Positions 1 to 6,032 of a stretch of DNA of 12,027 nucleotides are shown piece by piece. Source of the stretch: Treponema sp. Lineage in GTDB: Bacteria > Spirochaetota > Spirochaetia > Treponematales > Breznakiellaceae. The translations under genes and the position numbers were made by a program. Each line of letters opens with the position of its first letter. Position 1 is the first letter of the stretch. The notes under the pieces were generated by a model that worked only from the letters and a program-made list of their open reading frames with translations, was not told the DNA's origin and ran no database searches. The DNA lies in NCBI GenBank assembly GCA_031276615.1, contig JAISND010000050.1:1-12027 (forward strand). The letters run 5' to 3'.

Positions 1-1
1 A

Positions 2-262
2 GGCCCCAAACGCGCCGCGGCCATTATGAAGGCCTACGAAACCCTCGACGCCGTTGCCGCGGCGGATCCCGCCGAGCTTGCGGAAAAATGCGGAACAGGC
101 AAAGCGGCGGCAAAGGCGGCGCGCGCCGCGGCGAAACTTGCCCTTGAAAACCGCGAAGCCGGGAAGAAGCGTCTCTCCGCGGAGGCGGGCCGCGGAGGCG
201 CGGGGAAGGGCAGGCTCCTGGCCGGCCTTGCCGCGGAGGAAGAGCCGGAATACGGCGGCTAA
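2..262 (+). CDS. uvrC: Probable UvrC C-terminus (partial, 5' end outside window)
   Basis: The frame is open from the first complete codon at base 2 and ends at TAA 260-262, leaving about 86 residues. The visible part starts with GPKRAAAIMKAYETLDAVAA, then DPAELAEKCGTGKAAAKAAR. This matches the end of a tandem helix-hairpin-helix (HhH)2 domain: a G-P-K turn, a '...LDAVAAADPAELA' linker and a second hairpin in which GTGKAAA replaces the usual PGIG-type turn. In UvrC, the excinuclease subunit that makes both incisions around a DNA lesion, this domain is C-terminal and binds DNA. A Lys/Gly/Ala-rich tail of about 35 residues follows, likely disordered. An ATG at base 26 lies inside the domain, so it is not the start. 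The gene converges on the minus-strand genes. Another DNA-repair or recombination protein ending in (HhH)2 is possible because the catalytic domains are not visible. Confidence 0.55.
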   Translation, partial: GPKRAAAIMKAYETLDAVAAADPAELAEKCGTGKAAAKAARAAAKLALENREAGKKRLSAEAGRGGAGKGRLLAGLAAEEEPEYGG

Positions 263-291
263 GGGGCCGGGCGCGTTTTCTGCCGTATAAC

Positions 292-345
292 AGGGTTGTT
301 CAGAAACTTCAGTTTCCGTCGAACCAAGGTTCGCCAACAACCGCT
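292..345. repeat. Interspersed palindromic repeat, copy A
   Basis: This element lies between the convergent uvrC-like and NlpC-like genes. Its first 27 nt match copy B (10622-10661) with 3 mismatches, and its last 11 nt (CAACAACCGCT) are identical. An outer 7-bp inverted repeat, GGTTGTT (294-300) and AACAACC (336-342), encloses two small hairpins: GAAAC/GTTTC (303-307/312-316, loop TTCA) and CGAACC/GGTTCG (320-325/328-333). The second hairpin is within a 16-nt segment (319-334) that is only 2 nt in copy B. The overall fold would be a three-way junction. No T-run follows on either strand, so it is not a classical intrinsic terminator, though it sits where one would be expected. Confidence 0.6.
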
Positions 346-395
346 TGAAACAGCAAAATCCGGTGAGCGCGGCATGAAACAACAGGCGGCGCCTT

Positions 396-1808
396 TCAGG
401 GATCAAATCCTGTCTCAAGAGGGATGCGTACGAGGTTGACGTAATGGGCGGGGTAGCGCGACTGAAAGGCGTTAAAAGAAGTTTCCGCGGCGCTTTCAAA
501 AACAGCGATCCTGAAGCTGCCGTATTCGTTGAAATAGGGAACAAGAACCGCGACATGGAAGTATTGGCGCAGGCGGGGGGCGCCCCGGGGATTATCCGGG
601 GTGGAGGCAGGCCCCGTTTCATTGTTCACGGCGGCCAGGTAAATTTTGCCGGGTTCGTCAACGGCCAGGGTGTAGAGCAGCGGCTTTAGCCCCTCGATGC
701 CGTAACCGGCGTTCTCAAGGAAGCCGGGGTAATTGCGTATCGAAACGGCGTTTTTGCTTCGGACAAGAAGCTGCGAAAAAGGTTCCGCCCTGACCTCGAT
801 TTCCTCCAGGCCGGCATAGGCGGGCGAACGGAGCGTAAGGGCCGCGCGGGAAGCGAGGTTTCTGTTCCAGTCAAGGCCGAAGAAGGGGTCCCTCTTCGCT
901 TCCCAGGGATCGGTGAATGAGGATCCCCGTTTGCCGAAGGGCGCCTTCAGGGGGCCGATGGAAAGCCGTTCCCCGGTAAAGGGACGGAGGATTCCGTCTA
1001 CGAACCATTTGACAAAACCCGAACAGTTAAGCCCCGGTACGGAAGCCCCGGCCGTCCCCCGCGGCGGCCCGGCCGGGGGCCGCGGAGTTTCCTGCGGCGC
1101 AAGGGTATTGATATACACATAGACGCCGTTCTCGTCAATCGCACCGTCGTCGGCGAAATTCAAATCCGGCAGGAATTGCCGAATCCTTGAAATCAGCAGC
1201 CGTTCGTCCCGGTAACCGGCGGGATCGATGTCAAAATACCTGCGGGGAAATTTATCGCCGGCAAGTTCAAGGACATCTTCTACCGGCATGGTATAGAGCC
1301 TTTCAAAGGAAACCGGAAGCGGAAGGGAACGGACCATGCAGGCGTCATAAAGGACAACGTCCATCTGGCACTTGTCATTATAAAGCGGCCGAAACTGAAC
1401 ATAGGCATAGGGATCGCTGCGGAGAAACACGCGGATACGGGTGGCCGCGCCGGTGTCCCTGCGGCGGGTGAGTATCCACGAACCCTGTGCCCAGCCGGGG
1501 AAGCTGCCCGAAGAAAGGGCGGCCGCGTTTGCCGCGCCGGCGGCCCCGCCTGTCAGTTCCCGCGCAAGGATAACCATAAACTCGTCCCTGCCCGCCTCGG
1601 CGCGCAGTTCAACCCTGCCGCCGCCCGGGAGCCGGTGAATGACGGGGCGCTTCGTCAGTGCCCTCTCCGGAATTTCGTTCAGCCAGGCGTCCCTGACGGA
1701 TATTCTGAGGGAAGAATCGTCGGCTATTTTCCGGGTCGGCACATCGGAAGCGGAAAGGGGAAAAAGGGCGCAGGCCGATAAACAGACGGCGAAAAACAGC
1801 AATCTCAT
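396..1808 (-). CDS. Secreted protein with NlpC/P60-like Cys and His motifs
   Basis: A 470-residue protein. It begins with a signal peptide (MRLLFFAVCLSACALFPLSA), so it is exported. The N-terminal ~230 residues resemble no family I recognise. A Pro/Gly-rich linker (about 240-255) leads to GLNCSGFVKWF (Cys262), which fits the [ND]-C-S-G-[LFV]-V nucleophile motif of NlpC/P60 and related papain-like hydrolases. Near the C-terminus, YFHVAVLVPYF (His418) followed by FRIAVFESAAETSF resembles the His-bearing strand pair of that fold. The Cys-His spacing of about 155 residues is longer than in compact NlpC/P60 domains, so this is a divergent or expanded version, and activity on peptidoglycan is an inference. 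I chose ATG 1806-1808 because it starts a clean signal peptide, has GGATGAG upstream and lies downstream of a promoter at 1828-1856. An in-frame ATG at 1836-1838 would fall inside that promoter and has no ribosome binding site. Confidence 0.6.
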   Translation of the reverse strand: MRLLFFAVCLSACALFPLSASDVPTRKIADDSSLRISVRDAWLNEIPERALTKRPVIHRLPGGGRVELRAEAGRDEFMVILARELTGGAAGAANAAALSSGSFPGWAQGSWILTRRRDTGAATRIRVFLRSDPYAYVQFRPLYNDKCQMDVVLYDACMVRSLPLPVSFERLYTMPVEDVLELAGDKFPRRYFDIDPAGYRDERLLISRIRQFLPDLNFADDGAIDENGVYVYINTLAPQETPRPPAGPPRGTAGASVPGLNCSGFVKWFVDGILRPFTGERLSIGPLKAPFGKRGSSFTDPWEAKRDPFFGLDWNRNLASRAALTLRSPAYAGLEEIEVRAEPFSQLLVRSKNAVSIRNYPGFLENAGYGIEGLKPLLYTLAVDEPGKIYLAAVNNETGPASTPDNPRGAPRLRQYFHVAVLVPYFNEYGSFRIAVFESAAETSFNAFQSRYPAHYVNLVRIPLETGFDP

Positions 1809-1827
1809 GGAACACTCATCCGCTTCT

Positions 1828-1856
1828 ATTATCGGCATGGTTTAGGGGGGAATCAA
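1828..1856 (-). promoter_or_regulatory. Candidate sigma-70 promoter of the NlpC-like gene
   Basis: Read on the minus strand: -35 TTGATT (1851-1856, 4/6 match), a 17-nt spacer (1834-1850) and -10 GATAAT (1828-1833, 5/6 match). Transcription would begin near 1821, about 13 nt before ATG 1808, with GGATGAG in between. It lies in the ~100-bp gap after htrA and suggests that the gene can be transcribed on its own. Confidence 0.5.
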
Positions 1857-1910
1857 CGGACTGTCCGGCAAACCGGCCGGCCTGCGGATCCCGCGATTTT
1901 CCGCCGGGAA

Positions 1911-3179
1911 TCACTGGCTGAGCATTTCTTCCCTGTCCGCCAGGGTCAATTCCAGGACGCTGCTCCTGCCGCCGCGAAGAATCTCCACCCGCACTTTTTC
2001 GCCGGGCTTGTTATCCTCCAGGGCGGAATAGAGATCCGCCAGGGTATTGGTTTTCATGCCGTCAACCGAGGTAATGATGTCCCCGCCGAGGTAAATTACG
2101 CTGCGGCCGTACTGTACCGGCTCGCTGCCCTGCCTGATGCCCGCTTTTTCGGCAAAGCCGTTCCGCCTGGTACGGGAAACAAGGAGTCCCGAACTGACCG
2201 GAAATTTCGCGTAACGCACAAGGCTGGGAAAAAGCTGCACCACCGTGGCGTCGATCCAGCCCCGCCTGACTTTTCCGTACTGAATGAGTTCCGCCACCAC
2301 CCGTTTCGCCGTATTCACCGGCACCGCGAAGCCTATACCCACAGACCCCCCGGAGGGTGAATAGATCATGGTGTTAATCCCAATCATCCTGCCCAGGGTG
2401 TCGAGCAGGGGCCCCCCCGAATTGCCGGGGTTAATCGAAGCGTCGGTCTGGATCATGTCACGTATAACATGCTGACGGGATGTTTGTATGGGACGACCGA
2501 GGCCGGAGACAATGCCCACCGTAAGGGTCCGCTCCAGGGCAAAGGGGTTTCCTATGGCAAGTACCTTCTGGCCCACCTTAAGGCTGTCGGAGCTGCCGAA
2601 AGGTATGGTCCGCAGTTCGGCGCCCCTGGGGGGATCGAATTTCAGCACGGCGATATCGTTCTCGGGGTCCGTTCCCACCACGGTTCCTTCATACTGGCTG
2701 CCATCCGCAAGGTTGATGAAAACCTTCGTGGCGTTGTCGATGACATGGTTATTGGTCAGCACGTAGCCGCGGGTGTCTATGATCGAGCCTGACCCGGAAC
2801 CGCCTTCCTGGGGCACAGGCTCCAGAAACCAGTTAATCGCTATCGTTTCGGTGGTGATGTTTACTACCGCCGAGTTAAGCTGTTCATAGATGGAAATATT
2901 TTCCCGTTCGTCTTCGGTGTAGGGAACAAGATCCGCGGTGTTAAGCTGCATGGGAAGGGTATATTCACTTTGCTTCAGGTTGAGCGCCGCGGCCGGCTCT
3001 CCCTCCGCGGGGATCGTCAGGTTTTTGCCGGATTCCGGAGCGTGGGCGGTTTCGGCGCCGTCCTTTTCCGCCTTTTTGGAACCAAAGCCCGGAAACCCGA
3101 TGCCCAGGATGAACAGGAACACAATAAGGCCGCTCAGGAAACAAAAAAACAAAAGCTGTCCCCGGCTGTAAAGTCTCAT
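1911..3179 (-). CDS. htrA: HtrA/DegP-type periplasmic serine protease, one PDZ domain
   Basis: A 422-residue trypsin-like protease of the HtrA/DegP/DegS family, which degrades or senses misfolded envelope proteins. Residues 9-29 form one membrane-spanning or uncleaved signal segment, followed by a ~60-residue low-complexity linker. The protease domain shows the whole triad: His145 in TNNHVIDN, Asp175 in NDIAVLK and Ser254 in GNSGGP; the oxyanion region around NPGNSGG is intact. One PDZ domain covers about 329-417 (GLLVSRT... to LELTL), so the architecture is closer to DegS or HtrA than to two-PDZ DegP. The start at ATG 3177-3179 is preceded by AGGGGG five to six bases upstream. A GTG 17 codons earlier lies at the predicted transcription start and within direct repeats, and is unlikely. 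The gene follows the PEGA/barrel gene by about 90 bp and precedes the NlpC-like gene, consistent with a role in envelope quality control. Confidence 0.93.
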   Translation of the reverse strand: MRLYSRGQLLFFCFLSGLIVFLFILGIGFPGFGSKKAEKDGAETAHAPESGKNLTIPAEGEPAAALNLKQSEYTLPMQLNTADLVPYTEDERENISIYEQLNSAVVNITTETIAINWFLEPVPQEGGSGSGSIIDTRGYVLTNNHVIDNATKVFINLADGSQYEGTVVGTDPENDIAVLKFDPPRGAELRTIPFGSSDSLKVGQKVLAIGNPFALERTLTVGIVSGLGRPIQTSRQHVIRDMIQTDASINPGNSGGPLLDTLGRMIGINTMIYSPSGGSVGIGFAVPVNTAKRVVAELIQYGKVRRGWIDATVVQLFPSLVRYAKFPVSSGLLVSRTRRNGFAEKAGIRQGSEPVQYGRSVIYLGGDIITSVDGMKTNTLADLYSALEDNKPGEKVRVEILRGGRSSVLELTLADREEMLSQ

Positions 3180-3196
3180 TCTTACCCCCTGATTTG

Positions 3197-3237
3197 CTTG
3201 TTCGACAACCCTATTGGACTTGTTCGACACCCCTATT
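3197..3237. repeat. Two 19-nt direct repeats at the htrA promoter
   Basis: CTTGTTCGACAACCCTATT (3197-3215) and CTTGTTCGACACCCCTATT (3219-3237) differ at one base and have a 22-nt period, two helical turns. Each contains the near-dyad TTGT-TCG-ACAA, perfect in the first copy and imperfect in the second. The promoter-proximal copy overlaps the -10 box of htrA and the other lies in the predicted leader. This is the layout of tandem operator half-sites, but I do not recognise the cognate regulator. The inverse complement, TAGGGTTGTCGAACAAG, shares its TAGGGTTGT start with the interspersed repeat at 10622. Confidence 0.6.
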
Positions 3238-3262
3238 ATAGCACAAAAGCGCTGTTTGAAAA
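3235..3262 (-). promoter_or_regulatory. Candidate htrA promoter
   Basis: Minus strand: -35 TTTTCA (3257-3262, 4/6), a 16-nt spacer and a perfect TATAAT -10 (3235-3240). Transcription would start near 3228, giving a ~50-nt leader before ATG 3179. It lies downstream of the stop codon of the PEGA/barrel gene (3272), so htrA can be expressed independently. Confidence 0.55.
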
Positions 3263-3271
3263 AGCTTCGCG

Positions 3272-4918
3272 CTAAAACAAAATTCCGACCGCCGCGCCCC
3301 CAAAGCCCCCGACCGCCGCGTTACGGAGCCACACGCCGCCCGAGAGGGTAAAAACCAGGTTTGAAGGGGGCGGGTAGAATTTAAATTCCGCGCCGCCGAG
3401 GAATCTGACCCTGTCGGCAAAGGACATGCCGCCGCGTTCCCCCGGGCTGGTAAAATCAAAATCGGGACGCAGTGAAATGCCCGCGATGAACCAGGGGCCC
3501 TGAAAGAGGGCGCCCGCGGAGAGGAGCAGCCGGGGAACGGGATCGTCCATGCCCGCCCAGCGCATGCCGGGGCTGAAAAGGAGGGAAACAAAACCGAAAC
3601 GCAGGGAGAGGGGCAGGTACAGTCCGCCGCCCCTGCCCGTCCCCAGGGGGGCCTCTCCGCCCTCCCCTGCCCAGGAATATGAAACCGCCGCCGCCATGCC
3701 CAGCGGAAGGGAAGGCGTGCCGGGAAGAAAAACGTATTTTGCCGAACCGGTGAATCCCCAGCCCGCGCCGCCGTCAAAGCGCGTGTTCGAGTTGAGGGCC
3801 GCCGCTATTTCAAGCCGGTCAAGCGGGACAAAGCGAAAGCCCCCGTCAAAGGGCAGGCTGGAAAAGATCCGCTCCGGCCCGGCGCGCGTGAATTCTTCCG
3901 GGAGGGAAAATTTGCCGAAGAGGAGACCCGCCTCGATCTGGAAACTCCCCCGGGGAAGAACCGCCGGAACCGGGGCAAAGAGCAGCCCCGGCACGCCGCC
4001 GGAAAGCGAAAGCGGGTAAATACTCGCGGAAAAATCTATTTCAGTTTGAAGTTCAAAAACCTGCCCTTCCGCCCCGAAAAGGTCCGTTCCCTCGATACGC
4101 GCCGTATAGATCCCTTCTTCCAAAACATCGCCGGAGCGATCCCGCCCGTTCCAGGCTGTCTGCTGCGAACGCGAAGTGAAGGGCCCCAGCGGAACCGTGT
4201 ATACGGGCGCGCCCCCCGGATCCCGTATCGTCAGCCTGCCGCTTCCGGGGGCGGAAACCTCGAAACGAAATTCAACGCTTCCCAGGCTTCCCGCGTTATG
4301 GGGATTAAACCTGCGGCGGCTGACGGTTCCGCCGCTTAACCTGAAAGGCTCGGGCTTGAGGGTGATGCTCAACTCCGTGGTACGCCCCTCCCGGACAAAG
4401 ACCGTGGCCGAAGCGTCCCCCCAGCCGAATGCCCTGACCTGCACCTGCCTCCATCCGACGGCGAGGGTCAGCACCGGCTCTTCGGTTTCCCTGCCGCCCG
4501 CGATAAAAACGGGCCGCAGGGGCAGCGTGTCCTCGGGGGGGCTTCCCTCCGCCCTGTTGACTTTTAGCAGCACCTGCCCCGTGGCCTCCTCCATTTCGAT
4601 GGAAACCAGCAGGCGGCTTTTGTCGGAGACGACGACTTTAAATCTCCTGTCCCTGTAGCCCTCCTTGCTGAGCCTGACGCTGTATTCCCCCGGCCTGAGG
4701 GTGTCGGAGCTGAAGGGCGTCCGTCCCTGCTCCGCCCCGTTGATAAAAACCCTGACTCCGTTCGGCCTGGTACGGATGGACAGTCCCCTTCCGGCGGTTT
4801 CCTCGAAAGTGTCCCCGGTTATATCGCTGACGTTCTGCGCGGCAAGGGAAGGGGGGAAAAGGCACAGCAGCAGGCCAAGGCAGGAAAGAAAAAAACATCC
4901 TGAAATCCGGAAGATCAT
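3272..4918 (-). CDS. PEGA / FlgD-like Ig / outer-membrane barrel protein
   Basis: A 548-residue exported envelope protein. Residues 1-27 are a signal peptide ending SLAA-Q. Residues about 44-110 form a PEGA domain: LSIRTRPNGVRVFINGAEQG, then GEYSVRLSKEGY, the typical surface-layer or sugar-binding-like beta fold. Residues 115-188 look like a second, degenerate PEGA or carboxypeptidase-regulatory-like sandwich. Residues about 190-290 carry a FlgD-like Ig module with the tell-tale TAWNGRDRSGDVLEEGIYTA. From about 300 to the end, alternating hydrophobic/aromatic strands end in VGILF; a C-terminal Phe is typical of BAM-inserted outer-membrane barrels. It is therefore probably a barrel with a periplasmic or surface-exposed N-terminal Ig-like part; no enzymatic residues are evident. 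ATG 4916-4918 begins the signal peptide. No clear Shine-Dalgarno precedes it, and an AT-rich TATATTAATAT lies only about 8 bases upstream, so the leader may be very short. The neighbours are htrA downstream and a metabolic block upstream. Confidence 0.8.
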   Translation of the reverse strand: MIFRISGCFFLSCLGLLLCLFPPSLAAQNVSDITGDTFEETAGRGLSIRTRPNGVRVFINGAEQGRTPFSSDTLRPGEYSVRLSKEGYRDRRFKVVVSDKSRLLVSIEMEEATGQVLLKVNRAEGSPPEDTLPLRPVFIAGGRETEEPVLTLAVGWRQVQVRAFGWGDASATVFVREGRTTELSITLKPEPFRLSGGTVSRRRFNPHNAGSLGSVEFRFEVSAPGSGRLTIRDPGGAPVYTVPLGPFTSRSQQTAWNGRDRSGDVLEEGIYTARIEGTDLFGAEGQVFELQTEIDFSASIYPLSLSGGVPGLLFAPVPAVLPRGSFQIEAGLLFGKFSLPEEFTRAGPERIFSSLPFDGGFRFVPLDRLEIAAALNSNTRFDGGAGWGFTGSAKYVFLPGTPSLPLGMAAAVSYSWAGEGGEAPLGTGRGGGLYLPLSLRFGFVSLLFSPGMRWAGMDDPVPRLLLSAGALFQGPWFIAGISLRPDFDFTSPGERGGMSFADRVRFLGGAEFKFYPPPSNLVFTLSGGVWLRNAAVGGFGGAAVGILF

Positions 4919-5044
4919 AGGGCAATATTAATATATGCAGACATGATGATCTACCGGGCGCCCGGAAGCGCGCCGGAAACCGGACAGTTTCGCGGCGGTA
5001 CCATTTGAAGAAGCGAAAAATGAACTACCCCGCCGCAAGCCTTT

Positions 5045-5069
5045 GTCCGCAAAACCCGGTGTAGCGGAC
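5045..5069 (-). other. Stem-loop after the dehydrogenase gene
   Basis: GTCCGC (5045-5050) and GCGGAC (5064-5069) form a perfect 6-bp stem with a 13-nt loop, just 3' of the dehydrogenase stop codon (5077-5079). A competing stem, GGTGTA/TACACC (5058-5063/5078-5083), overlaps that stop. No U-run follows, so it is at best a weak or Rho-assisted 3' end. The rest of the 158-bp gap to 4918 holds a short palindrome (CCGGGCGCCCGG, 4954-4965) and nothing else that I recognise. Confidence 0.25.
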
Positions 5070-5076
5070 GAGAGTA

Positions 5077-5985
5077 TTACACCCCGCTGCGAATAAGTCC
5101 GCGGATTTTAGCGGCCGTTTCCCTGAATTTTTTTTCATCCTGATCCTGCAGTTTTATCTGCGCAATCTCTTCAATTCCGTTTTTCCCCAGCCTGCACGGA
5201 ACGCCTATACTCAGTCCGCGCTCGTTGAATTCCCCGTCCAAGATCGCCGAACAGGGCAGGGCTTTTTCGGAACCCTTAACCAGGGCCTGAATGACCGCGG
5301 CAAGGCCGACAGCGGAAGTCCAGCCGGGGCTTCGGCCGGACTGAAGTTTCTGGTAATCCGCAAACCAGTTGCCGATCAGTTCCTTCACCCGGACAATTTG
5401 TTCGGGACTCAAAACTTTCCGCGCGCCATCGACAAAGACCTGATCGAACAGGGGAATCTGTCCTTCGCCGTGTTCGCCGATGCAGAGCGCTTCGATCCGA
5501 TCAAAGCCGAGGTTCAACACGCCCGAAATCGCCCATTTGAGGCGCAGTGTATCATTGGAACAGAAGCCGATAAATTTGTTCCTGTCCCATTTCAGAAACG
5601 AATGGGCCATATAATTGCATACGTCTACCGGATTTGTCGCGGTGATAAATATTTTGCCATCGCAGTAATTTTTCAGTGAATCGCAGACGCCCCTCACAAT
5701 TTCCACATTTCCCTTAAGGTAATCATTTCTTGAGGACACGCTTCTTTCGGGAAGAGCCGCGGCAAGCAGCAGGATATCACAGCCGGCAAGATCGGCGTAT
5801 CCGGCCCCGGCAACTCTGACATTCGATTCGGCGCTTAAAGCCTGATTCATATCCAGAACATGGCTTTTCAGGAGGTTTTCATTGATATCCACCAGTCTGA
5901 TTTCCGAAACCAGCCCTTTAACGCCGGCAAGAAACGCGGCCGTGGAACCAAGCTGACCGCTTCCGCCGATTACTCCAAGTTTCAT
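5077..5985 (-). CDS. Lactate/malate dehydrogenase-family 2-hydroxyacid dehydrogenase
   Basis: A 302-residue cytosolic NAD-dependent enzyme of the L-lactate/malate dehydrogenase superfamily, at normal length. The N-terminal Rossmann fold shows GVIGGSGQLG (4-13) and Asp33 (LVD), which favours NAD over NADP. Catalytic residues are present: Arg86 (position 109 in lactate dehydrogenase numbering), Asn118 (TNPVD), Asp145 and Arg148 (NDTLR, equal to 168 and 171) and His172 (GEHGEG, equal to 195). The oddity is the substrate loop. Aligned to malate dehydrogenase G-V-A-R-K-P-G, this protein reads A-L-P-E-R-S-V, so Glu80 sits where malate dehydrogenase has Arg and lactate dehydrogenase has Gln. The substrate is therefore unlikely to be plain oxaloacetate or pyruvate. 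It may reduce a 2-oxo acid made by the two PLP enzymes upstream (inference). The start ATG 5983-5985 has a strong AAAGGAGG (5991-5998) five bases upstream. The 47-bp gap to the preceding gene suggests co-transcription. Confidence 0.85.
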   Translation of the reverse strand: MKLGVIGGSGQLGSTAAFLAGVKGLVSEIRLVDINENLLKSHVLDMNQALSAESNVRVAGAGYADLAGCDILLLAAALPERSVSSRNDYLKGNVEIVRGVCDSLKNYCDGKIFITATNPVDVCNYMAHSFLKWDRNKFIGFCSNDTLRLKWAISGVLNLGFDRIEALCIGEHGEGQIPLFDQVFVDGARKVLSPEQIVRVKELIGNWFADYQKLQSGRSPGWTSAVGLAAVIQALVKGSEKALPCSAILDGEFNERGLSIGVPCRLGKNGIEEIAQIKLQDQDEKKFRETAAKIRGLIRSGV

Positions 5986-5990
5986 TTCAG

Positions 5991-5998
5991 CCTCCTTT
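5991..5998 (-). promoter_or_regulatory. Strong Shine-Dalgarno of the dehydrogenase gene
   Basis: AAAGGAGG on the minus strand, 5 nt before ATG 5985. It is the best match to the anti-SD in the window and fixes the start of the dehydrogenase gene. Confidence 0.7.
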
Positions 5999-6032
5999 GG
6001 GGAATTTTCCGGACGTTAGGCGTAACAATCTG

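Noticed and set aside
292..345. CRISPR-type repeat
   Set aside because: There are only two copies, 10 kb apart, with no spacer array and no cas genes.
1809..1838. Upstream ATG of the NlpC-like gene
   Set aside because: It lies in the spacer of the TTGATT-N17-GATAAT promoter, has no ribosome site and would put ten polar residues before the signal peptide.
3180..3230. GTG start extending HtrA by 17 residues
   Set aside because: The GTG lies at the predicted transcription start and inside the direct repeats, while ATG 3179 has AGGGGG at proper spacing and begins just before the membrane segment.
3197..3237. CIRCE or CtsR heat-shock operator at htrA
   Set aside because: CIRCE is a long inverted repeat around TTAGCACTC and CtsR sites use GGTCAAA repeats; neither is present.
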